Assembly: GCA_032622095.1 (NCBI GenBank)
Contig: CP136066.1
Coordinates: 98,789,319-98,853,318 of the forward strand
Direction of reading: 5' to 3'
DNA length: 64,000 nucleotides
Source: Siphonodentalium dalli
Taxonomy: Eukaryota; Mollusca; Scaphopoda; Gadilida; Siphonodentaliidae
How positions within the stretch are numbered: position 1 is the stretch's first letter; the number at the start of each line of letters is the position of its first letter. Positions 1 through 13,100 of this stretch are shown piece by piece. The translations under genes and the position numbers were made by a program. Below the pieces are notes generated by a model. It saw nothing but the letters and a program-made list of their open reading frames with translations. It ran no database searches and was not told the origin of the DNA.

Positions 1-4
1 TCTC

Positions 5-181
5 TCAGCCTGTATTGGACATCTCCTTCGGAAAGTCTTCTAGGGAGGTGCATGCCTCTGCATTTTGTGCTAGTGTGTTCCACATCTGTATGGCTGATGG
101 GAAGAAGGAATACTTGTAAGCATTAATGCTCACATGCTGTTGTGTGTAGCACCGGTCTTGATTTGGCATTGGTTTTGCTCT
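5..181 (-). pseudogene. non-LTR retrotransposon reverse transcriptase, C-terminal remnant
   Basis: An open minus-strand frame ends with TGA and encodes NAYKYSFFPSAIQMWNTLAQ followed by EACTSLEDFPKEM. The YSFFPSAI..WN.LP...A.SL..F pattern is the conserved tail of jockey/CR1-type LINE polymerases. An in-frame TAA bounds it upstream, so it is 5'-truncated and decayed. Confidence 0.75.
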
Positions 182-350
182 TTACAAGTGAAGTGACCTC
201 TCCCGATTTGAAAGTTCTAGGCTGGTCCCTGCAAATGGGTATACTACATTCATGCTAACATATTTGTTGGTAGCATTACAATAGATGCGTACTACAGCGT
301 ACTATGAATTTAATTTATAATGCAGGTTCTTAGGTTTTTCATTGTCTACA

Positions 351-592
351 TTAACCCTTCCATCACAGGAGCTGCCCTGGTACAGAATTAAAGATCCTGT
401 GCCAATGGATTCTCTTATATATGCGAGTCTCCCATAGGGAGCCTGACATATAATAGAGAATGCATTGGCCTAACAATATTGATTTGTAAGCCAATGCATT
501 CTCTTATATGGGAGACTCGCATAAATAATAGAATGCGCTGGCACAGGATTTTTAATGCTGCACCTGCGCAGCTCCCACCATGAAAGGGTTAA
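351..592. mobile_element. TTAA-A element (two-hairpin, piggyBac-like MITE)
   Basis: TTAA is at both ends, with termini CCCTTC.../...GAAAGGG. The interior holds two hairpins built on CCAATGCATTCTCTTATATA, with a CTCCC...GGGAG top, in opposite orientation. TTAA target sites with CCCTTT ends are typical of piggyBac-type non-autonomous elements; there is no coding capacity. Confidence 0.8.
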
Positions 593-687
593 CAGACCCA
601 CCAGGTTTCCAATTGATATGGATATATAAGACTTTTATTTTGTACATTTACATTGTTATTAAAGGGCCATTGGATCATCACATGAGT

Positions 688-949
688 TTAATCCTATCAT
701 GACGGGAGCTGTGCTGGTGCAGCATTAAAGAACTTATGCCAGTGCATTCTCTTATATATACGAGTCTCCCGTAGGGAGCCTCGCATATATAAGGGAATGA
801 GCTGGCTTACAAGGTGATGGTAAATATTGTTAGGCTAATGTATTCTCTTATATATCCGAGGCTCCCTGTGGGAGACTCGCATATATAAGGAATGCATTGC
901 CACAGGGTTTTTGCAAAATTTCAGGAAGCTCCAGTCATGGAAGTGTTAA
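688..949. mobile_element. TTAA-A element
   Basis: TTAA ends with two hairpins. The termini are diverged (ATCCTATCATGA and TCATGGAAGTG). It lies 105 bp before GALNT-like exon a. Confidence 0.75.
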
Positions 950-1054
950 TATATCCATCACCCCTGTTCATAACAGAGTTGCAAGCAGGTGAATGGGCGC
1001 TCTCATTGACACTATTATTGGTTTGAATATCAAGCTTGAGTTTGATTCTTCTAG

Positions 1055-1130
1055 GATTTGATTGGAACTTACAACCAAGAGTTGAGCCAGTCCCAAAGAA
1101 TTGGGCAACAGACACAGATACAACTTACAT
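1055..1130 (+). CDS. GALNT-like exon a (GFDWN segment)
   Basis: The acceptor is ttgattcttctag and the donor is GTGAGT. The exon encodes [16 protein letters not shown] and then DTDTTY, the stretch that follows Gly-Gly in GALNT catalytic domains. The first two bases complete a Gly codon begun upstream of the window, and the last two start an Ile codon. The next upstream exon is not in the window. Confidence 0.88.
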
Positions 1131-4100
1131 GTGAGTAGCTAGTATGCAATTCTTCCAGTCTTTTCTGACAACAATCATTTAGAATAACATCTATGGAAGC
1201 CCGATGAGAAACTTATCTCTGAAAAGATGAGAGGTTTCCCAAGGTAAGTATCTGTGTTCTCAGGCAATTAGACCTCAATTTTGAGATGCGGTAGGGAGGC
1301 TATTTATTTTTATTTTTTTCTCAAAATCTGAAAAACATGCTCCAGAATTTTGTTTGTTAAATCCAATATTTCTAGCAGAAAATATTGAATTTTTTTTTTT
1401 ACAGGGTTAAAAAGTATTGCAGAGTTGAGGGAAGTGCCTGAGAACCCGGAATTTTTATTTATAAAAATGTGTTATTTTGTACACTAGTATCTGAATAAAA
1501 AGATTTGTAAATTTACCAGGAACAGTGAATACATCTTTGATATTAATTACCAAAATGATAAAATACTAAGGTAGTCTTCACACCCTCTACACTATCCGGT
1601 GGTCAACGACCAAATTAGGGTGACATCGGCATTTGTTTTGAATGGCACACAGTGAGCGAGACGATAAAACAATATGTTATAATCTCGCAAAGGTCTATTC
1701 ATGTGGAAATGAGCGAGATCCTGTGTCAAACCACCTGTGCTAAGGTCAACTGTGATAAAGGCCACCATAGACATGAGTAATCTCACTTGCTCTATGACAA
1801 TCGACACAAAGACGCTGACATGACCCTAATTTGGGCACTTAACAATGGATAGCGTATCAGGTGTGAAGAGTATCTAACATAGAGCCAGTATTAACCCTTT
1901 CATATCGGAAGCTGTGCTAGTGCAGCAATAAAGATTCTGTGCCATTGCATTAACTTATATTTGGGAGTCTCCCACAGGGAGCCTTGCATTTATTAGAGAA
2001 TGCACTGGCTTACCAGATCAATGTAAATATTGTTAGGCCAATGTATTCTCCTATATATGCGTATATAAGAGAATTTACTGGCACAGGGTTTTCGCAAAAT
2101 TTCAGCTAGCTCCAGTCATGGAAGGGTTAAATATTGGCAGATTAAAACATGAAGTTAATTAATGTCTCTTTAATTGTGGTGAGTAGTTACATTACAGTCA
2201 ACTACATGGTTTGAATCTTCATTCTATATACCACAGTCTAATTTTCTGTCGATGTAAACCACTGTAAAACCAGTTAGTGAAATCGGTATCAATACTACAG
2301 ATTTACGTTGAAGTATGGTTGCCTTACTCGTCTGTAGCCGGATTTACACCCCAGATTCCGTGGCAGGCTGTTTTGTCAATTTTAATTGACTTTATCTACA
2401 AGTCAATACAAAATGCCAGATTTATCGGAAAGGGTGATATCTTACAGTCATAACGGTGTATTATAAGCTAACTGTTGTGTTAAATTACGCACAAAATATG
2501 CGGTGTAATTATACCCCCACTTTCGAAGAAAATGGGGGGTATACTGGATTGACTGCGTCCGTCCGTCCGTCACGTTTTCTCCGTCCGTTTGTCCGTCCGT
2601 CGTCCTTCCGACCTCATAACTCGAACAACTATGAACTGATTTCAATAATTTTTTGTATGCAATCTCCTTAGGACGGTCTCTCCGCATGATGCTAATTGCG
2701 GGTCGGTCCGACTTTTTTTTTTCAAGTTACGCCTCTTTTTCGACTTATTCTGTCCGACTTAATAACTTTAACAAATATGAACCGATTTCAATAATTTTTG
2801 GTATACATGCTTCTCACAATACCCTCTCAACATGGTGCGGCTAGGGATTGGCTCAGACTGTTTTTCGTAATATTACACCTCATTTTCGACTTATTTTGAC
2901 TTAGAAAATTCTGTCTGACTTAATAACTTTAATAAATATGAACCGATTTGAATAATTTTTTCTGTACAAGCTTCTTGTAAAGTTAAAAATCTTTTTGGTT
3001 GAGTTTATTTGAACTTATTTCACGAATGGCTTGAAAGTGTAACAAAGTTAACACGGATTTATTCTCACTGACATCTCAGCACCATAAAGTGCCCATGACA
3101 GCAGTATTCACTGATGATTATCTCAGCACCTTATATTTACATTCTGTTACAGATGATAAATTTATTGGTGTGATTTATTCTCACTGACATCTCAGCATCA
3201 TTCAAACAAATATGAACCAATTTGAATAATTTTTCTGTACAAGCTTCTTGTGACACCATATCGATATTATTAGTCCGAATTTTTCTTTAAAGTTAAAAAT
3301 CTTTTTTGTTAGGTTTACGGATAATGCGGGTTGAATTTGCCACGGTGGGGGTATGCTAGCACTCGAGTGCACACCTCTTGTTTGGAGTAACCTCACATTT
3401 GATATGTTTGTTTATGTCTAGAGAAGACATAAACTGTTAATGAAGTTTGCGAGGTCAAATGAGTGTATTCTTTTGAAATTATGTAAACATTGCGATAAAA
3501 TATATTTTCACATTAAGTTACTACTTTCAGTTGCCAACTCTTGTGGAGTTCAGAAAAAATATAATGTTTTCTATGCAATAAACTGGAAACATTTGATTAT
3601 CACAATTGTGATATTTTATAATGTCATTGGCGATTTTGGATGAGCAGGTGATTTACGCTTCAAGTCCGCTATACAAGAGTAAGGCTACTGTACTACCAAG
3701 CTGGCATGGGTACTTGATGCTTACTCTGTAGGAAGTAGTGTCAGTGTCGATTTATGGTTTCACAGATATTTTGTCTTCATTAGTCAGCTCCAGATTAGAT
3801 ATAAAGCTATTGGTGTAGTGCATTTTTATATGCCCGTTTTGAAAAAAATGGGACAAATTATGTTATTGGTCTGTGTGTCGGGGTGTCCATCCGTTCACTT
3901 TTTTGGTTTCCGGATGATACCTTTTAAAAGTCTGAACTGAATGGAATGAAATTCGGTATGTGAGTTTACTGGCACAAAATACAGGTCAAGTTCGAATTTG
4001 GGTTCCGCCCACCAATTTTCACCAGAGTTATGGCCCTTTGTTGGAATTAACACAGGCATATTGTTCCACGCCTCAGTGATGCTCTTGTTTCAGATTAATT

Positions 4101-7100
4101 AAGATGTTGTTCTTACTACAGATCTCCTATTCTAAATGGTGATGTGTTTGCCATCTGGAGAAAGTGGTTCGAAACTCTAGGAAGGTTTGACGAGAAGATA
4201 GAAATTCTGGAGGTAGCATTGCTTGGTGAGTTAAGAGATGAACTACTGTACAATACTTTTAATTCCTTTGAGTCTATTGTTTGTTGATTTCATTGTTTGA
4301 GACCACGAAATCAACATCCAACGAAATTACTGACTGTTGAGTTAGTAGATAAATATGAATATACAACATGGAAACAAAGATCGGATATTACATCTGTTTT
4401 CTGCATGTCATAAAATGGGTGGGGGGAAAAACATGGAAGAAAAGATGAAATGTAGTCAATTTTTATAAAATATCAGGCATTATCAAAATAAATATTTTAT
4501 TGTTTATATACTATATCGTCTGATCCCAAACAATGCAAAATGAATTGGTCTCTTAATGAAGGCTAATGGTTTCACCATGCACAAGTTTCACAAAACGATA
4601 AATAATGACCTCGCCAGCATTGGAAATGAAGACAGTAGCTATTAGTGCATTGATTGTCTGATGCCTTTTCAGGGGGTAATCAAGCCTTGAAATAGTGTGT
4701 CTGTCATTTGCAGAATGAGGTTCCCAGAGGGTGAATTTAGTGATGCTACCCCACATAGCGGGCTAGCATCACTAAATTCACCCTCTGGGAACCTCATTCT
4801 GCTGAGGTGTAAGCAGAATGAGGTCCCCAGAGGGTGAATTTGGTGATGCTAGCCCGCTATGCGGGGTAGCATCACTAAATTCACCCTCTGGAGACCTATT
4901 CTGCAAATGACAGGCACACTATTTCAAGGCTTGGGGGTAATGTCACAAGAGCTATACTCGTCACCTCAGAATTGACAGTCACGTTATATTCAACTAATTA
5001 ACGGGTCTCTTCCGGTGGTTTCTAGAACAACAAAGTTGGTGGAACATCTTGATATATCGATTTGAGATTATAGAGTATTCCATTGATCGAGGTCAAGGAC
5101 GAGTATAGCTCTTATGACAGTACTCCTCTACCCTGGAATACCTGAGGTACACTTTCTCAATAGTGACTATTCAACAATGTTATAAACCCATTATTTTAGG
5201 ACCCATTGATGTGGATAAACATGAAATCAGGTCCCTATGAAATGGCAGTACATATTGAATGTACTTGTTTAATTGGAGTCAAAAATAATATTGGTTGTAC
5301 CTGTATAACTTGTTTTGGCTGTAGAAGGACATGTGGCCAAAAATTTCCAATAAGAGTGTTGGATTGTTATTTGCTGGATCACCATGAAGTCCCTCTGGGC
5401 TGGACTGTCTTTTTCATTACAAATTTATAATTTTGTATTATTGCTCTGCAGAATGGTCTTTACGTATCTGGATGTGTGGGGGCTCAATTGAGATTATGGA
5501 GTGCAGCCGTGTCGGACAAGTGCAATTGCCAGAAGGTAGCTCTGATAAGGGCAACAGTATTGTCAGGTTAGAACATCAGAATTAACCTTTCCATGACTGG
5601 AGCTTCCTGAAATTTTGTGCCAATGCATTCTCTTATATATGTGAGTCTCCCATAGGGAGCCTCACATATATAAGAGAATGCATTGGCCTAACAATATTGA
5701 CTTGTAAGCCAATGCATTCTCTTATATATGGGAGTCTCCCATAGGTAGCCTCACATATATAAGAGAATAGATTGGCCTTACAATATTAACCTTTACCTTG
5801 TAAGCTAATGCATTCTCTTATATATGGGAGTATCCCATAGGGAACCTCACATATATAAGAGAATACTTTGGCCTAACAATGTTGACTTGTAAGCCAATGC
5901 ATTTTCTTATATATGGGAGTCTCCCATAGGGAGCCTCACATATATAAGAGGATGCATTGGCCTAACAAAATTTACCTTGACCTTATAAGCCAGTGCATTC
6001 TCTTATATATGCGAGGCTCCCTATAGGATACTCACATATATAAGAGAATGCACTGGCACAGGATCTCAATTACATTATGGATACTTTGAAATATACATCA
6101 GTCAAACAGTAGAATAAACTTGTTGTTTATAACATATATTTAAAGATAGTGTATCTTTCTTAACTAGTCTTGGATGAATCGGGCATTTGTGGCTTGGATC
6201 AAATCTCAAATCGAATAAGGGCAAGGATTTTACATCGAATCGAATCATCACTTATTAAATCACTAACAATCAGTTTTGAGCAATTGGTTATTGCAGCGTA
6301 CTGAGAGAAGTTTTCCCGAGACTACTCACATTTTATCCAGCATATTTTTACGAATTCTCCTACCGGTTGAACTCTTTAATCCTGACCAGTAATTTTCAGA
6401 GACAAAAATATAAGGTTCTAAGTAATCTAATCGAACTGTTTTGTACATTTTGTGGAAATGGTTAGATTCGATACATGATAGACATTGTGACCACAAGATC
6501 ATATTCACACTTCTGTGGTGAGGGAACGAATGTATTTTTCGCAAGCGCGATAACTCTATTACTCTATTGCATTAACTAGTGAAGTTTTCAATGTGTTCAA
6601 GTATTGGCTGGAGTCTTATGCGACAATACGTGTGTATTTGCTTAATTCTGCTAAATGTTCACGAAATGAAATGAAATAAATGGTGTAACCAATATTCAAA
6701 ATATAAGCGAATCCACTCGAATCAGTTGGAAGATTTCGAATGAAATTGAATCTCGAACCTTTGTCGGAGTCTACTCTTAACACTTTCTTTACTAAATGGT
6801 TTCTCCCAACAGTTATAACAGTATCCACTGGAATGGTCTATTATTCATTTGGAGGGATGTTCAGCTAATAAAAGCAGATGACAGTATGACGAAGTACAAG
6901 TGCAGAAGGTTTCATATTCATTGGAGGGAAATGTTCAGCTAATAAGTTCAACAATGGTCGTTTGTTGAACTTATTATCTGAACGTTTTCTACGGGAACCA
7001 CTCATCAATGACTATTTAGTATAGAAAAGGTTAACAAGTTTTATAGAGTTTCTGGGGTATAAAATAATAAATATGAATCAAAGACACCTGTCCGCAAACT

Positions 7101-10100
7101 CTTCTATGAGTTAATATTGATTGCATTTTTATTTTTAATGATATAATACATACAACCTCTCGGGATGGTTTTACGGGCTATTTTTAGAACAGAGACTTCA
7201 TGCAATCTCGCATAAATATTTGGAGAGTAGCAAGAGGGAGAACTCTATCTTGATAGCATCATCCATCAAGGCCAAAGTAATTTCGAATCAAGAGATTTTG
7301 CTGTCTACATAAGATAATATAACAAATGACTTTTTTGTGCATTAAAGATAAAACAATTTAATCAATCTTCAGTTTTGTGTGTATTTTATTCCCAAAAATC
7401 TATTTGTAGTCTTAATATCATGTTTTATAAAAATTATGTTGTTGTTGTAATCGTGGCCCAGAAGAGATATACAATATTGAAAGAGACTCTCAACACATTT
7501 ATGACTTGTGAATGTATATCCCAAGTTCGCCCACACTTTTTCTCAGTTGTGACTACAGGTCCCTGTGGGATACATCATGTTCAGCTTCCAGATCCATCTG
7601 TAATAATTCTGTTATTATGTACTTGCTGACGAATGGCCATTTGCTGAATGCTGCGAAAAAAAAAGCATTATTACTTCTCATATTTACATGACGTCCCTGG
7701 TTTCCAGATGGATTGGACATTTTACTTTGCAATTAAGTTTTATTGTTGGTTTACAGATAATCAGACTCTATAAATCACCAATGTGAACAATATAAAATTT
7801 GCAATTGCCATTTGATTTTTGGTCGATTTGACCTATGATATGATGAATGATGGTGGGCATCCATCCGTTGTCTGTCCTTCCATGACCCAACGTAAACTCT
7901 ATAAACAAACGTAATCCAATTTTGACCAAATATGAATCATGGCTTCTACTCATGAATCTCTTGGTGAGTTTGAAAACCAGTTCTGCCCAAATTTTTTTCT
8001 CGGAGTTATTCGCCCTAGATTGTTTACCGGGTGTCTATCTCATGACATAAGTGTGATAAATTTTAACGTAATCAGCTTTTTACCAAATTTGAGTCATTTC
8101 TTCTACTCATGAATCTCTTGTTTCTCTAGTTATAATCAAAATAATGATTATAGTTATTGTATCAACAAGGCCTGACCTTAAACTGTCAAATAAGGCTACT
8201 TCTCATTGTGTATAATTGGTATTAATCCTGATTAATCCATACATTTATACATCTAATTTATTTATCACATTTAGTTTTTATATATTTATGGGTAACAATG
8301 CCAGTACCAATGCTAAATTATAATTTGTATGTTGTAAGTGGATGTCTGGAATGCTGAATACATCTATAAATTCCTGAAATTTTGTGAAAGCCCTGTGCCA
8401 ATGCATTCTCTTATATATGCGATTCTCCCATAGAGAGCCTCGCATATATAAGAGAATACATTGGCCTAACATTATTTACCTTCACCTTGTAAGCCAATGC
8501 ATTCTCTTATATATGCGAGGCTTCCTTTGGGAGACTCACATATATAAGAGAATGCACTGGCACAGTGACTTTAATGCTGCAACTCGCAGCTCCCTTCACG
8601 AAAGGGTTAAAGCCATATCATGACATTGTCAGTTTTATGGATGGAGGAAAGGCTATTAAAACCCTGTGCCGATGCATATAATAATGCGAGTTGCCCTTGC
8701 ATTGATAAAAGAAGACATTGGCCTAACAATATTTACATTGACCTTGTAAGCCAGTGCATTCTCTTATATATGCGAGGTTCCCTTTGGGAGACTCGTATAT
8801 ATAAGAGAATGCACTGGCACATGACCTTTAATGCTGCACCAGCGCAGCTCCCGTCATAAAAGGGGTAATAAATTTTATCTTAACAGGAGCCTTAGGAGGA
8901 CAGTGGAGGTTTGGCTGGATCAATATAAAAGATTCTTCTACTTCTCGAAGCCCTCTGCTAAAGCCTTACGATACGGAGAGTAAGTGTGATGATCTAACCA
9001 TTTCTTTACTAAATGGATTCTCCCATCAGTTATAGACGTATACATTAGAATGGTCTATTATTCATCTCGAGGGATGTTCAGCCAGGGTTTCCGTTAGTAC
9101 GGCTCAGCGTCCGTAGGACGGCCTCATTCCCCTCGCTGATGATCTGTTTGATTCATACATGTACCAATCAGTAGCAATATGTCATGAAAAATCCGGCTGC
9201 AACGGGAGTTCAGGGGTTAAACAGAATACTAATGAAAAAGCGGGTCAGTTGAGCACAGTGTGTTACGGGTACAGCGTAACCCTTTGAAAACAAAGGGCCA
9301 AAAACTACAACGTTATGTTTGGTGTGCATTGAAATAGCGACATTATTATATACAGCGTAATAAATGTGGCGGAAACATCAAAGAATGTCGGACTGCTGAG
9401 TATGGATATTTTTTTTATACAGGATTTCTGTGGTTGAAACTACTCACGCTCGGAGATCCCATGCTACCGTACGATTACATAATTTGATAAAAGAATGCCG
9501 AATTGCTGTGTTAGGCAGAGTAGTGATCAACATACGCCAAAATGCGGTTCTCCTACCAAATGAGGTATCTACCTCCGAGATCCCGTGCTATCGTACTATT
9601 ATAATACGGAACCTGTCCCAAATTAGTCTTTATAGCGGGAATTCATAGTGACAACACCATTCATTTGACCAATATTACATGCATGGAGAATAAACACAAA
9701 AAACATATCCCCCACCCCCCCCCCCCCCCCCCCCCCCCCCCCCATATGGAGATAAAGTCAAAGTACGATTAATAGTTTCGTTGTCCCGCCTGGGTCCCAA
9801 ACACAAAAAACGCTGCGCGCATGTTTCCATTTCCGGCCAAATCTCAATTATATTTTATAACACGTTGGCAAAAACTTCTATAGCAGCGTTGACAAGCTAC
9901 GCTTTCCGAGTTTGAAAGATTTCGCTATCATTTGTATTTCGCCGCTATAAATATATCCTGCAGACAAACCCTGCAGTATGACGTCACAGCGCACCAATAG
10001 TTTTACCGCTTGGCAGAATACATGGAATATATCAGTTTCATTTTCACGGAAGCTACTTGAAATTCTAGGAAATACTTAATTCAATTCTCCCAGCTAGGTA

Positions 10101-13100
10101 TTATTGGACAATGCATATACTAGTATGCTATTTAGTGTTAGTTTCATTATACCTGTCGGAATCTTATTGTAAGTTATAAATTAAAAAAAACTTGTAGCTT
10201 GTTCATTTATATAGTCTTCAATACGGCAGTTTTACGTGCGTAATTACATGACTAATTATCTGGATACCATCAACAGAATTAATGCACCCACGGAAAATGA
10301 TCGACTTGCGTAATATACGTAGCTTTGGGTTGCTTTGTGGGACACTCAGGTGCAAGGAAATGGCCACTTTTCAGTGTCAAATAGCTAAATTTTCGCCCCA
10401 CGGGACGAACGATGGTCGTCCTGTCGCGTTATGTGTTTCCCCAATACAGACTCATTAATTTCCCCTTGGCGGAAACCCTGGTTCAGGATATATGAGCCGA
10501 CGACAGACATACGAAATATAATACAAATGCAGAAGGATTCATATAAATTAAACTGCCTGTGGCCGCATGATGAATTTATTATCTGAACATTTCCTAAGTG
10601 AACTAATCGTCAATGAGTTTTTAATAAAGAAGGGGTAAAAAAGGTTTTTCTGCTTCTCAGCCATCTGATGGTGTGTATTGACGCATTGCATTGAATTGGA
10701 ATATAAGCTACACCACTAAGACATTCAGAGTTGCGGCCCTTGTTTGAATTGGAAATTTGTGTATGTATGAAAATTTCAGGAAAGGATGCCCACTTCTTGG
10801 ATTTAGATCCAGATTTAGATTTAGATCCAGTAACTTGATGTCCCTCTGGACAATATTCCACATAAGTTTTATGATTTTATAAGTTGTTCAACTAATAAAC
10901 TGAATATTCCTGCAAAAGAATCAATGGGAATAAAGTAACTACTCATCAGCAACTATAAAGTTATTAGAGGTTTATAAAGAATCCAAAAATGATCCACTGT
11001 TATATGAGGATTGTGTTCTCTTTAACAGCATATCACAACAAAGGAAGATACAAGGTAGACTTCAGTGTAAGCCATTCCGATGGTATCTGCAAAATGTATA
11101 CCCGCAGCTCAAGTAAGTATACTGGTATTTATTTCACACCTGTTGACATGAGGTACATGTATTCAACGTAAAACCAGACAATGAGTACATATTGTTGTGT
11201 ACCACAAGTAACACATAACTACAATGTATATAATGATAACAATTCATTCCGGCTGATTCACAATTTATTAGTTTTTCATCAGACTTAAATCACAACAAAG
11301 GTAGTTATTGTATCAATGATGTTCACAGTCATGGATTAAATTTATCTGGCAGAAAGATGTGGAATAAATACAGAACAAAACTTACATCGTAATTTAGAAT
11401 TTTGTGTTGAAGTCGTTACAGTTAATTTCTCTTTATTGCATAGCATCAGCGCATGGCTTTTCTTATGCAATTAACCAAATATGCATAAAGCCGAAATCAC
11501 GAAAAAAAAAACCAGGCCGTTTTTCACCGGCATCAGCAAGAATACAGTGTATTGTTCATTTTCGTTTCATCATCAATTTAGTTTGTTTAAAAATAATAAT
11601 GTCCATAAAGAGCTTCATCTATATTCATTTTATTTTATTCCATATTATCTTATCAGCATCATCATCATCATCTACAATTGTAAAATGTTCAAGAATACAA
11701 TGATATTCTTGCCGGGAACGGCATCCCCATTTATAATATACTCACTACATACATGTTTATATTGAGAATATATTCAATAAAACATCAGTTAGAAATGCAT
11801 TACATATATGTATTATTAAACAGATAAATAAACATTAACTACCCACCAACTATCAGTTAGTAGCCACCAAGAACTGGTAAGAAAAATGTCAATGTTTCCC
11901 GATAAAATACTCTTTTCATTGTTTCACATTATGAGAAGGGGGATAATTCTATTCATTAACAGCACCATTTCTATTCTAGATAAATGTATAGAGTCCGGTG
12001 TCTTCTGGTGAAAAGTCACATGTCACTCCACTCATATATCTTTCTAAAATTGGTTTTTGTCCTGCCCATGTTTCAATTGGCAGCATGGGGGTATCCCAGC
12101 ACCCAAGGTGCAACTTCTTGTAAAATTTTTGATCATAGTCGGCGTATTAAGTTACTCAAACTAATCTGGGTGTCAGGTAACTCACAATGGCTCAATGAGT
12201 CATCACCATGTATATAACAATTAGCACTTATGAAAACAAATTCCAATGATCTCTGATCGCGAATGCATGGGCTGTGTGTGCATGGGATTATTGCTTTGAT
12301 GTAGGCTCAATGAAATTGTTTTATTAAATAGCCGGTGTCCGTCCGTACGTCCGGAAATGGTTTCCGGATGATAACTTTAGTTTCGGTTATTAGATCAAAA
12401 GCAAAATTCATATGAGTTTATCAGAACAAAATACAGGTCAAGTTCGAATATGGGTTTGCTCCGCCCATTTTTGTGAGAGTTATGGCCCTTTTTTAGCTCA
12501 CCTGAGACGAAGTCTCCGGTGGAGCTATAGTCATCACTCCTCGTCCGTCGTCCGTCCGTCCATCCGTCCGTCCATCCGCCTTCATTACACACCTGTTGCT
12601 ATATTTTGGTCAATCACATTCCTTTGATTAGTGCGTCCATGATAGGAATTCGCGACATAATCCTTCCATGACTGGAGCTTCCTGAAATTTTGCGAAAACC
12701 ATGTGCCAATGCATTCTCTTATATATGTGAGTCTCCCATAGGGAGCCTCGCATATATAAGAGAATACATTGGCCTAACAATATTTACATTGACATTGTAA
12801 GCCAGTGCATTCTCTTATATATGTGAGGCTCCCTATGGGAGACTCGCATATATAAGAGAATGCACTGGCACAGGAAATTTAATGCTGCACCAGCACAGCT
12901 CCCATCTTTAAATGGATAATAGACATCATGCATGACAGCCAATTTGGATATAAAATTTAAGAGAATAACTACTTGCAGGAAGATTATTCTCTACAGTAAT
13001 GCTCTAAGTAATCGACTTCTGAACCACAGCAGAATTATGGGTAACTTTTCAGGATTTAGTCGGAAATATGGCTTGTTGCCATTCATCGGAAAGCTCGGGG

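Noticed and set aside
4122-4211. Alternative donor AG|GTAGCA for GALNT-like exon b
   Set aside because: It gives phase 0 and throws exon c out of frame. The GTGAGT donor at 4226 keeps the frame and aligns without gaps.
5582-6066. Evenly spaced repeats resembling a CRISPR array
   Set aside because: The repeats are long hairpins of a transposon family, the spacers are similar to each other, and the window is clearly eukaryotic.
9715-9743. C run, and G run at 35817, as quadruplex or i-motif regulators
   Set aside because: They are simple homopolymers in transposon or intergenic sequence with uncertain length. Nothing ties them to a gene.
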